This document shows, piece after piece, positions 13,401 to 26,400 of a DNA stretch of 64,000 nucleotides. Both the position numbers and the translations under genes were made by a program. Under the pieces are notes generated by a model. That model searched no databases, was not told the DNA's origin, and was given only the letters and a program-made list of their open reading frames with translations. Each line of letters starts with the position of its first letter. Position 1 is the first letter of the stretch. This DNA is from Sarcocystis neurona (taxonomy: Eukaryota > Apicomplexa > Conoidasida > Eucoccidiorida > Sarcocystidae), in contig KL647293.1 of the NCBI GenBank assembly GCA_000727475.1, positions 597,216 to 661,215 on the forward strand. Direction: 5' to 3'.

Positions 13401-16400
13401 GCCCGTCGGTGGTGGGTGTCCGCGTTAACGGGTGCGAGCAGAGGAGAAGTTGTGACGGCAGCAGCAGTGCACGTCGCTAATATTCCGGCACGGGAGGAGA
13501 AGACGAGTGACGAAGCGAGAGACGTGGCCACGAGAAAATGCAGGGCCCCCAGCCCCACGAGTGTGTGCCGCACAAGAAGTTTGTGTCTCTGTGTGTGTGG
13601 CTGGAGAAGAGGACGCGAAGAAGGAGACGGGGGAAAGGCAGCAGACCGGGAGACACACACGGGGCCCAGGCCCCCCACGTTTGGCTGCTGCTGCTGTCTG
13701 CTGCCCTCGTCGATGTTGGCGGCTGTCCACGTCCGTCCCCCATCGCGTCTCGCAGTCTCCGCATCCTCCTGCCGCTACCCCCCCCCTTCCGTGGGCCTCT
13801 CCGCGTCGCCCGCTGGGGTGCTGCTGTCGTGTCCACCGTCTTCTCGTCTCGCTTGCTGCATGTGCGTGTCTCTCGCGTGCCGTCTCCTTCTCTGCATGCT
13901 GCTGCGTCTCTCTGCCCGTTTTGGTGCCCGCTCGCTTCGTGTCTCCGTGTCTCGTCTCCTCGTGTCTCCTGCTGTCCGCCCGCCGTCTCTCGCGCGCTCT
14001 CTTGGCGTGTCTCCCTCTGTGTCTCCCGTCTCTTCTTCGCCGTCTCCGTCTTCTGCTCTCTTCTCCACACTCTTCTCTGTCTGTCTAGGAGTTCCTCTCT
14101 TTAGGAGTTCCTCTGTCTCTCTTTTAGTCGAGGATAGTCACCTGCGTAGAGACACCGTCGTGGATGTGAGAAAGACACAAAAAAGTAACAGACCGCTTTC
14201 TGCACCAGCGTCTCGCCTCAGGACATCTTCATCCGCAAGTATATATATATTGGGAAAGAGACAAAGACATACATATATAAGTATATTTGTATATAAACAT
14301 GTACATTCGTGTCTCTCTCTATGTATGTAGGTGTTGTTCTCTCTCTACATATACATGTGTTTCTCTCACTTTTTCTCTGTGTCTACCCATCTCTGTATAT
14401 GTACTACATATGGTTGTCTTCCTCTCGACATACGTTTGTCTCTCTCTGTTCATCTATTTGTCTACCTGTTGAGACGAGACGAGGAAGAGATGGGGGATCG
14501 TTTGGCTACTTTTTATATCAGGAGCAGCGGTTGTTTTCCAGGACGCGCGCTGCTGCTGCTGCATACGGTTTTTTTCTTTCAGCTGGACGAGGTGGCGGCG
14601 CTGCTGTCGGTACAGCAGCAAGAGAGTCGGGAGCAGCAGGAGCGGGTGCAGGAGCTGCAGCAGCAGCTCGCGCTGCAGCAGGCCACCGCGGACTTTTTCA
14701 AGCAGGAGTGCGGGAGGCAGCAGCAGCAATACCAGCAGCTGCAGCAGCTGCAGGAGCAGACTGCGGCGCGGGCAGCGGCAGCAGAGGAGCGAGCGCGGGC
14801 GACAGATGCTGCGAAGGAAGAAGTGCAGGGAGCACTGCATGCGGCAGAGAGCAAAATACAGACACTGCGCCGAGACTGTGGAGATCGGCAGCAGCAGCTG
14901 CTTGCAGAGAAGCTGGGAAGGGTCGAAGCGGAGCAGCAGCTGCAGTTTATTCTCGAGAAAAATGGGCAGCAGCAACTGCAGCAGGAGGAACGCGTGGCGC
15001 AGCTGCAGGTGCAGCTCCAGCAGCAACAGCGCCAGAATCTCGCTCTATGTGAGCAACACAAGAAGGACCTCGAGGTGCTGCAGCAGCAGCTCAAGCACCT
15101 CACTACTCTCTCTACAGAACGCGAGGAGCGCTGCCAGCTACTCCAGCGTCGAGCCGACGAAGCAGCAGACCAGGCAAAGGAACTTCTCGAAAAAGTGAAG
15201 TACGCATGCAGAGACACACATGCACACACGTACACAAGTAATAAGTGTGGGGATGCTGCTGCCACTGCCTTGCAGTAGAGAGCCGGTTTCTGCTGCTGCT
15301 GCTGCTGTTGCTTCTAGTGTAATGCTGCTGCTGCTCCTGCGACGGCTGGTGCCCGTGCCGTGACTCCTGCTGCTATTGCTGCTGCGACTGCTGCTACTGA
15401 CTACTCTTTCTGGTGTTGCGGCTGCTGTTAAAAGTGTTCGGATCTTCGCTCCTGCGAATGGTGCGAGGGCTGCTGCTGCTGCTGTTGCTCTTCCTGATGC
15501 CTGGACGACTGTTGCGCTGCTGCTGCTGCTGGTGCGACTTTTTCTCTCAAGCGTCGATGGGGGGTGGCGTGTCTGTGCGGCTGCCGCCCGTTCTGCTGCT
15601 GCTGTTCATGACGGGTACGGGTCCTGCTGCTGCTGCTGCCTGGCGTGGCGCCGCTCCTCTTGCTGCATATTTAGCCGCTGCTGCGCCTTGCATGTTCCTC
15701 CTTCTCTTCCTTCTCCTGTCCTTCTCCTCTTTCTCCTCCTCATTTCTCTCTGCGTTTACTGGCTGACGTACCCGGTTGCGTAAGGTGTTGCTGCTGCTGC
15801 AACTGGTGGGGGAAGGCGGCGGCCGTATAAGTCTCGCGCTGGGGCTGCTGCTGCTGCTGACATACGCTTCATACGTCAGAGACGCGGAGACGCAGGCGAA
15901 CGAAGCGCGGGCGCGGTTCGAGGAGCAGCAGAAACTTGTCTCGTTCCTGCAGCGTCGCGTCTCTGCTGCTGCCTTCGGCGCGACCGGCGTTGCAGCAGCA
16001 GCAGCAGCAGGAGGGACAGAGACAGAGAGAGCAGCTGGTGCCGCACCTGCTGCTGGGGTCGTCGACGGGAGGTCGCCGGCAGCCGCCGGGCTCCCCGCAG
16101 GGGCAGGAGGAGGAGGTGCTGGAGAGGGCAGCAGCAGCGACGCCGGGGATGGAGAAGAGAGCGCAGCAGCGCTGCTGTGTATGCGACTGCAACAGCAACT
16201 GCAGCAGCAGGAGGCGAAGATGGCGCAGCTACGCGAGGAGCTGGAGAGCTCCAAGACGCTGAAGCAACACTGGCAGGAAGCAGCAGCAGAAGAACAGCGC
16301 AAGCAGCAGGCCGCTGCAGCAAATATAGAGAAGATCAAGAAACAAATGGAAGAACAAGCAGAGGCAATCAAAGCTGCTCAACAACAAGTCGAAAGTGCAA

Positions 16401-19400
16401 AAACTGCGGCTGCTGAGCGCGTAATACTCAAACGTATTCACCTTTGCAAGTGCCTACATATATATACATACATATATATATATATACATATATACATATA
16501 TATACATACATATATATATGTATATGTATAAATGTATACGCCTGTATATATGTGTGTATGTATATATATGTATATACACCTGCAGACACGCCTCATTACA
16601 CCTCGCTCTCCTTAGCTGTCGTAAATATGTACGTCCAGGCATGTATGCATGCGTAGCATACATATATATACACATGCCTGCAACTGCATCTGCAATGGTG
16701 CGCCTATTTATACATACATATATATATATATATACATGTGCACGTATATATGTATATGTAATAGATATGCGTCTGTGTGTAGGCAGTCGTACATAGGTAC
16801 ATCCAGGTATGTGTGTGCATCGCATATACATATATATCTGCAAATGTTTCTCCAAAGGTGTGCGTATATCCACACTTATATATATACGTAGTATGCGTAT
16901 GTATATATATAATAGGTAGGCGTCTATGAATATATGAAGTTCTTCTCATCCTCGACTGTGTTGTGTCTCTGCGTAGACGTGCGTGTGTATCGGTGTGGTG
17001 AATTCCCGTCTGCGTCTCTTCACCCCCCTCTTGGGTCTTCGTCTGCAGTCCTCTGCTCTGTGCATGCATATGGACGTCGCCAGAGATCTGGCTCGGCCCG
17101 TCCCGGTTGAGGCAGCGAGGCCCTCTTTTTCTGTGGCCACATTTAAACAACAGCAGTGGAGGTGCCACCTTCCCTCTCTGTTTTTCCGTGTCTCTTGCTG
17201 CTGCGCAAAAGACGCGCAGACTTCTTCACGGCCCACGTCACGTTGGGGAGAGTGGGCGTGTGTGTCTGTCTGCATGCGCCAGGTTGGCGTACGTCTGTGG
17301 CGCTTTGTCTACTTTGTGTGTACTTTGTCTGGGTACCGCCGTTTTCTGTGGAATTCTCTACTGTCTCGCTTGTCTGCACGCGCACAAGAAATACATATCG
17401 TCACTTCTGCTGCCGCTGCCGCTGCTGCCCGCACTCTCGGACTGGGTACCTCTCTCTGCATCTCTCATTCTGGCGTGAGAAGCCTCCGTCTGTTTTTGTG
17501 GTCTTAAACACGGGTGCTGCTGCTCCTGTTGCTGCTACTGTTGCTGCTGCTGCTACTGGTGCTGCTGGTGCTGCTGCTCCTGTTGCTGCTACTGTTGCTG
17601 CTGCTGCTACTGTTGCTGCTGGTGCTGCTGCTGCTGTTGCTGCTGTTGCTGTTGCTGCTCGAATTGATGCTGCCGTTGCGGGTGTCCTGCTGTCGTCGGC
17701 GTTACGAGGTCAGGAGGCGGAGGCGAGGCAGCTGCGCGCGTCGCTGGCAGCCTTGGAACAGCGGCAGGAGCAACAGAGAGTCGCCCAGCAGCAGGCAGCG
17801 GAGGCAGCGGTTGCAGCTGTGGTTGAAAATTTGAAGGCGGAGAACTATTCTCTGCGAAGCAGGGTTGCAGCGGCAGCAGACAAGCAGGAAGAAGCGGAGC
17901 GGTGCTACAGAAGAGAGCGAGAAGCGCGGGCCGAAGATCTACGACGTGCGGAGGAAGCCGGGCGGGAGCTGCTGTCGCTGCGGGACGCCCACCGGAAGCT
18001 GCTGCAACAGCGGCAGCAGCAGGAGGAGTCGTGGAGAAGAGAAAAGTTAGCACTCACTTCACACCAGCAAAACACACACACACACACATTTACACGTAGA
18101 AATGACGTGCCTGACGACAGAACAAAGCAGCCAAGGAGAAGACCGACGGACACCGCTTCTACAATATATATAAATATATATGTGAACGTGAAGTCATATC
18201 TATGAGCACTCTTTACGGAGACGTCTCTCTCTCATCTCTCTCTATATATGCATATACGTGTATATCTGTATGAGTGATCGATCTGTAAGGAGACGCCTAC
18301 ACGCTCATGTGCACGCATATATAGGGGGGACAGGTCTATATACAATAGTGCATATGTGTCTGTGTAACATGTATATATCCCCGAAGTTACTTCGATGAGC
18401 GATCTGTAGGGGCACGTCCCTATATATTTATGTGGATATATCTGTGTGTACGTGTGTGGGTACATACAGGACATTTGATTCTATGATTATTACGTCTATA
18501 TACGAAGAGTATGAAGAGACACACGTCTTGGGGTCTTGCCCCTGCTTCTTGCTCTCCTTTCCCCCTCTTCGAAGACGTCTGGGTGTCTCCCTCTGTCTCT
18601 GTCCACCTCCGTCTCCTCGCATTTCTTCTGCTTCGTTTCTCCGTCTGTCTCCCGCTGTCTCCCTCTGTCCCCCCTCTCTGTCTCCCCCTGTCTCTCTAAC
18701 CCCCTCTCTGTCTCTGTCTGCCTCCCTCTATATCTCCCTGTGTCCCTCTGTCCCCCTCTCTGTGTCCCCCTCTCTGTCTCTCCCTGTCTCTGTCTCTGTC
18801 TGTGGCTCTCTGTCCCCCTCTCTGTCTCCCCCTGTCTCTGTCTCTCCCCCTCTGTCTCCGTCTGTCTCTTCCTGTTTCCCTCTGTCTCTGTCTCGGTCTC
18901 CCTCTGTCTCTGTCTCCCTCTGTCTCTCTCCGTCCCCCTCCTGTCTCCTCCTGTCTCCCTCTGTCCCCCTTGCTGCCTCCCCCTGTCTCTCTCTAACCCC
19001 CTCTGTGTCCCCCTCTGTCTCCGTCTCTCTCTGTCTCTCCCTCTCTGTCTCTCTGTCTCCCTCTGCCTTCCTCTATCTCTCCCTGTGTCTCCCTCTGTCC
19101 CCCTCTCTGTCTCCCCCTGTCTCTGTCTCTCCCTCTTTCTCCCTCTGTCTCTGTCTCTGTCTCCCTCTGAGCCCCTCTCTGTCTCCCCCTGAGCCCCTCT
19201 CTGTCTCCCCCTGAACCCCTCTCTGTCTCCCCCTCTGTGTCTCCTGTAGGTAGACATGCGTACGTACGGGCGAACCTGTCCCGTTGTATATATACACACC
19301 TGATACACACGTGCGTACGTCATGTGTGTGGATGGATGTGGAGCTGCCGCCTGGGCGGCTCGTGACTAATACGGAGACATACGTGGGTCTCAATATATTA

Positions 19401-20440
19401 TGTGTGTGTGCGTGTATACGTGACCATGGGCAGGTGCGTTTTGAACAGGGAGACACAGAATCACCCCGAAAAATTTGTGTCCCCTCATATGTGTGTGTCC
19501 CTCCTACCCCTCCTCTTTCTCGCCCTACAATAACGACTAGACGACTGGCAAAAGTACTTCTCCTATTCATTCCCCACATACGTTTGTGAGTGTGTGTATG
19601 TGTCTCTCTCTGTCTCCTTCTGTCTGTCTGTGTGTCTCTCGCTTCCGTTTCTCTGTCTCGTCTCTTCCTCCCCTCCGCTGTGCTGTCTCCGTCTCCCCGT
19701 CTCCCCGTCTCCCCGTCTCTGTGCTCACGCCGGTCCCGGCCAGTGGAGAGCGGTTGGGCAGACGCCTGCGAGCTGCACGGATGGCGTCTCCCAGCCTCAC
19801 GCGAGCGCATTTCCTCCACCGCCGTGCAGAAGAAAACGTCCCACCTCTTCGTCTCGCTCGCCTCATCCGTCTCAACGCGTCCTCTTTATACGCATGCGCG
19901 TTGAGTGTGTTACCCTCTACATGCAGACATCGCCCCTCTATCATATATATATATGTGTAGATATAGATATATGGATATATAGATACAGGTATCGATATAT
20001 AGATATTAACATAGGCATGTAGTTCTAGATACAAATATATAGATATGTAGATACAGGTGTGGATATATAGATACAAACATAGATACATGTATATATATAT
20101 GTCTAGATATAGATATAGAGATATACACATGCATATAGATATAGGTATAGACACATAGATACAGACATACATATATAGCGCTACGTATAGATATATTGAT
20201 ATATAGATGCGTAGATATATAGATATGTAGGTATATAGATATAGCCACAAGTGTGTCGCTATATGTGTGTATATATACATTTAGGTACAAGTATATAGAT
20301 GTAGACATAGATGTATAGCTCAAGATATAGTTATGTAGGTATAGAGACATAGCTATATAAGGTACAGGTATATAGATATAGGTATATTGATATGGAGATA
20401 AATACGTAGGCCTGCACACATAGGCATATAGATATAGGTG

Positions 20441-20472
<32 letters not shown>

Positions 20473-23400
20473 TGGATACGTAGCTCTAGATATATAGATA
20501 TATAGGTATGTAGATATATGGATACATAGATATATAGATGTACAAATATAGGTCTAGATATATAGACATATACACTAACACACACGCACACACATACACA
20601 CGTGCACATATTTGCTTGTAGGGAATCTTTTGTCTCTCTTTGTATGGTTGAGGAGAAGTGCGTATTCGCAGAAAAAGTGCATGCACGAGTTTTCATTTTG
20701 TTCATCCGTGGTGTGTCTGTGGGTATCTGTGTGTATGCGTGTCTGTCTCCTCCTCTTTTCCTGTACGTATCTGCTGTTGCTGCTGTTGCTGCCGCTTGAG
20801 CAGAAATGAGCTGCAGGAGGAGCTGGCGTCGTCTCAGCAGCAGAGCAAGGCGCTCCTCCGTGACGTCGAAAGGCTGAAAGTTGACGCGCAGCAGGCGAAC
20901 CAAAAACTCGCAGCAACCCTTCGAACGCCGTAAGCAGCAGCTGCTGTCATTCGCACCACTGCCACCACCATCACCACTTTCCAACCCCACCGTTTTAGTC
21001 CACCCCTACCGCCCGCTGCGTCGCCGCCAGCTCCACCCCGTCCCCAACACCGCCACCGTCTCCCTCTTCTCACCGCCACCACCACTCCCATTATCACCAC
21101 CACCACCACCACCTTTTCTTCGCACCACCACCATCTTCCATCATCACCACCACCACGATCCTCGAGCGCCTTCTCTCCACCACCTGCCCGCTCAATCACC
21201 GCCTCCACTCCTCGCAACGCAGATATGCACACTCAAATATCTTCGTATATATTTCTGTTCCTTTATCTTCCTGTCTCCGTCTCCCTTCCTGCCCCTCTTT
21301 CTCTTCCCGTCTCCCCTTCTCTTCCCGTCTCCCCATGTCTCTCCTTCCCTTCCTGTCTCCGTCTCCCTTCCTGCCCCTCTTTCTCTTCCCGTCTCCCCTT
21401 CTCTTCCTGTCTCTCCTTCTCTTCCTGTCTCCGTTTCCCTTCCTGTCTCCCCATCTCTTCCTGTATCTCTTTGTCTTCCCGTCTCCCCATCTCTTCATGT
21501 CTCTCCTCCTCTTCATGTCTTCCCTTTCCCCCCCTGTCTCCCCTCCTCTTCCCGTCTCCCCTCCCCTTCCCGTCTCCCCTTCCCGCCTGTCTCCCCGTCT
21601 CTTCCCGTCTCCCCCTCTCTTGCTGTCTCCCCTTTTCTCCGTGTCTCACTTCCTGTTTCTTCCGTTCTTCCACGCTCTCTTTTTCTCCCTGCCTCTCTCT
21701 TTTTAGACCACCGCTGCAGGCGCCGTGTGCGTCCACGCCCTCCCCCAGGGTTCCCCACTTCCCAAGCGCCATCGCCAATTTCTGCGCATGGCGTGGGAGG
21801 TTCCCCCGTTCTAGTCGTCCGGCAACAGCCTGCGCGCGTCACATACGAATATACACATATATATATTTCTGTGTAAAGCCCGATGTTGTGCTTCAAATAC
21901 ACATATACATATATATGTGCTTCACATATAAGTATACGTCTATATATGTATATATATATCTATATGTATGGCTCTCTCTGTATACATATATATATGTATG
22001 CATATGCGCTTCACACGTAAGTGTACGTTTATATATAGGTGGATATATCGGTGTGTATGACTCCCTCTGTATACATATATATGTGTGCCTCACACACACG
22101 TATACGTGTACATATATGTATATATATCTGTATGGCTCCCTCTATATACATATGTATATGTGCTTCACACACACGTATACGTCTATATATATGTATACGT
22201 GTGTATAGCTCGCTCTGTATGTAGCTCAATATGTGTGTGTGTGTGTGTGTCTCGCGGCATGCATGCGGACCGGTGTCGTCAGCAGGTGTGTCAATACGTG
22301 TGACGGTTTTCACACATGTGCATGAATTAGTAAGCCCAGGAATTGGCCGATGTCTGTCCACACTTATCTAGCCAACATATATATATATCTGTGCGTAGGC
22401 ATGCGTCCAGGGCTGACTTGATGTGTGTCTGTACACGTGTATATGTATGTTTGTATATATACGTATAGGTTTATCTCTTTGTCGCGACCTTATAAGGTAT
22501 CTATACATACACACGTACACATAACTACATATATATATATATACCCAAGCCCATGTAGATGTAAATACGTACATATATGTGACTATACCAGTATGTATGT
22601 CAGGGTGAGATACGTAAGTGTCCACCGTTCCACTGCAACTTTACCGTGTACGTGCGTGCATGTAAATACACAAGCATCACCCTCTCAATATACACGTATA
22701 TATGTGCACATATATTTATATACACTCCCGTATGTATATGTGTATATATGTACAGACACACACAGTATATGTATACGAGGAGATTTTTGCAAGTGTTTCT
22801 TGGTGGCCGAGTACCTGTGTGGGGTGATAAAGAAGTAGACACTTGCAAAGAGTGTATGGAGCAAAGCTACGTACTAAACAGGCAGACAGAGAGAGAAAGA
22901 GACATACGACGTTCCCCTCCCTAGGGGGGAGAAGGATTTTCGGTTGCTGCGTTGACCCAGGAGCGCCGTGTGTGATGTGCTGCTGCTGTTTTGTTTGCTG
23001 CAGGGCGGCAGCGGGCGCTGCTGCGGCAGCGGCAGAGGGAGGAGGAGGAGCAGCAGCAGCAGGACCAGGAAGCGGAGCGGACGCGGGCGGCGGCGGGGCC
23101 AACAGCAACGTGCGGGTGTTAGAAGCCCGGCTCGAGCAGGCGTGCCTGATGCGGGTGACGATGGAGGAAGAACTGCATGCGTGTCGTCTTGAGACGGCGC
23201 GAAGAGAGGCGGAGACGCGTGTGCTGCGGCAGCAGCTCGAAGAGAGCAGGCAGCAGCGTCGGGTGGAAGAGGGCCGGCTCGCAGCTGTCGAGGCCCAGGT
23301 CCACGCCAACGAAGTCAGTCAGGCCCTTCTCGGCCGCATCCCTGTCCTTGAGCTCGAAAACAACCGTCTACGCAAGGTACGTCTCCCCACCCGCCTCGTC

Positions 23401-26400
23401 CTTCTCCTCCTCACCACCACCATCACATCATCACCACCCACTCCCCCCTCGGCGTCATCACCACCGCCACCCGCACCACGACCACCACACCCGCTTCACC
23501 CCCAGCAGCACCCCGCCGTCATCATCACCACGTCTTCCACCTGCGACATCACCATCATCACCATCGCGACTGCCACCCGCTCCACCCGCACCAGCAGCAC
23601 CACCACCCCTTGTCACCCCTTCTGTGTATGTATATCTATACAGAACTATATATATCTATCCATATACATATATGTACACCTGTAAATGTGTATCTACATA
23701 TATATCTCTTTATACATACATATGTGTCTATCTGTGTATACCTCTAATATATTGTAGATATAGTGGGAGTGACTGGCTTCTTCATGTGGAGAGGGAGGCG
23801 TTGCTTTGCGTCGGAGGAAAAGAGCTGCTGTGCTAGACTCCGTGTCAGGTTATTCGCGACGCTTTTGGCTCAACAGCGCCCATATTCGGAGGGATAAGAG
23901 CGCCCGCGCGCGCGTGGGCCAGCCTGTGTACGTTTCTGTGTGTCGTTTCTCCGTAGGTCAGAGCGAGCGAGAGAAAGAAGTTAAAGACAGAAGAGGGTAG
24001 CGTCCCATCTTGCTGACTTTCTGTTCATATAAAAAAGGGACCCAAATTTGAAAGTACACGTACAACTCCACAATGTTGGAGAAACAGGGAGACGGCGAGC
24101 TTATATACGAGTGCCGTGTGTATATATGTGTGTATGTGTGCAGGTGTGTGTGTAAGTGCGTGGTTGTGTGTCTCTTCTTCTTTTCTGTTTGTTAGTCAGT
24201 CTTCCCCTCTCGGCCGCATTGCCTGCTGTGGAACTATTTGGCCTTTCTCGTTGTGAGTGTTGTCCCTGAACCTCCACTACAACCAGAGATATGATGAACA
24301 AAAGATGTATAGATGTGTACATGCGTATGTGCTTCTATACATACACACGTGTATATGCATATACGCATATGTTGTTGTGGACGCATATATATGTGTCTGT
24401 GTGTGTGCGTATATACCTATACATACAGAGATATAAACAGCTGTATAGCAGGTATACACGTGTACGTCTTTTTTCTTCACGTGCGTGTGTATATATATGT
24501 ATATGTATGGTTGGTGTGTAGCTGGACGCTGCCGTGTTGATATGATAGCTTGGCGGGGGAAGAAGGCGGCTGGCTGGTTGCAGACAGGCCTTGCTGGGAA
24601 GAAACGCGTCATTGTTTTTCCCTCACATACTACAAAGTCCCTTTGAAAGGCAACTGCGGAATGGCGTTGTGTGTCGTCGCCTCCAGGAGCTAGAGACGGC
24701 CCATGCGCTGCAGCAGCAGCACCAGAACGAGCTGCTGCAGCAGCAGCAGAAGCTGCAGCCGCTCCTGCTGCAGACGAAGCAGCAGGAGGCGGCGCTCGAA
24801 GCAGCCGAAGAGCAGCGGAGGGGACTCGCCGCGGAGGCAGACGAGTGGAAGAAGAACTACAACCAGGTGTTGAAGAAATTTCAGGGGGTACGGAGGCACT
24901 TGCGTGGGCACACGTGTCTTTCTCTTTTAACAGTCTCTGTACCTCGAAGAACAGCGGGTTGCCCGGTGGGGCGCATATATGTGCGTCGAAGGGCAAGGGT
25001 GGAGACACGGGCTGCCCGTGTCTCCCACGTGCGTGCTTCTCTCAGCTGATCCCGCTCGGTTCTTGCCCTGCGTAGCTCTTCTGTATTTGCTGCTGCCCGC
25101 ATCGGCAGCGGCTTCTCTTTCTGCTGCTCTGTCTCGTGCCGCTCTTGCATCTGCGCGAGCCCGTTAGCACTGCTGCTGCTGCTCTTCCGACCGCTTTGCT
25201 GTTTCTCTCTGCAGCACGTCTTTGTCCCGCCGAATCTCCCGCCGTTGGTGCTGTCTTCTTCGCTGCAGTCTCTCTTTCTGCTGCGGCTTCTGTCGCTCCT
25301 GCCGCCAGCATCAGTCGCGGCGGACCTCGGGAGCTGCTGGTTTGTCTGGTGCTCCACTCTTATCCCAACGGCGTTCCCTGCGCCTCGCCGCTGCTCCTGC
25401 TGCGCGCTGTCGGTCTGCTACCTCTGCTGTTGCTCGCTGCTACCTCGATGTCCTGGTGCTGCTGCTGCTGCAGCTCGTTGCTGCCTCGGTGTTCCGGTGC
25501 TGCTGCTGCTGGTCGCTGCTGCCTCGGTCTGCTGCTGCTGCTGTTCGCTGCTGCGTTGGCCCCGCGCTGTTGCTGTTCGCTGCTGCGTCGGCCCCGTGCT
25601 GCTGCTGCTGCTGCGTCTTGCTGTTGCGTCGGTGTGCTGCCGCTGCTGTCGCTCCCTGCTGCTGCTGTTGCTCGCTGCCGCGTCGGTGTGCTGCTGCTGC
25701 TGTTGCGCGCAGCAGCATGTGTCAGGTGCACCACTTTCTTGTTTTTAGCGACGCGCTGGTTGCTGCTGCTGTCACCGCTCTCTGTGTTGGGCAGACAAGG
25801 AGTCACCGCCTGCAGATAAGCGACTTTCCCCATATAAATCTCACAGCTGCGCGCACTCACAGGAACGTGTGGGGCTGCAACTCTGGTGCGAGCAGCAAAC
25901 GACGTGAAGCCCTTTGCCTCCCCAGCCATTCTAATGCTGCACTTCTCTCTCACGTCCACACACCAGTATTTTCTGGCTTCAACATCTCCACGCGTGGCAC
26001 AATTTTCTGCAAGTCGACGCAGCAGACAAACACCCGTGGCGACAAACACCCGTGGCGACGAACACCCGTGGCTATGTGCGCTCATGCAGCGGACGCGTGC
26101 GTGTCACATATACATATATACATATACATATATATATATATGCAGACATGCCAACTCTACGACAGTTGCTGGGTCGCTCCGCGGACGACTGTATGTGCAG
26201 GTGTCTTTGCCGGTGAGGAGGCGCAGGACGTGTCATTTTGCTCTTGTGTGTCTGGCTCTCATCAAAGATGTCATGCGTCGTGGAAAAAGGACATCTTTGT
26301 CGCGTTCTCTGGCGGACAAGAGACGGCACCCCTCCTTCGTGTCCCTTGCTGCGTGGCTGGTCCCCCTTTCTCTTCCTCTGTGGCGGCGGTCTGTGGCGGT

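Noticed and set aside
18496..19323. 275-codon minus ORF, Arg/Glu/Gly/Thr-rich
   Set aside because: Reverse complement of a CTGTCTCCC array in intron 9; several frames are open for the same reason.
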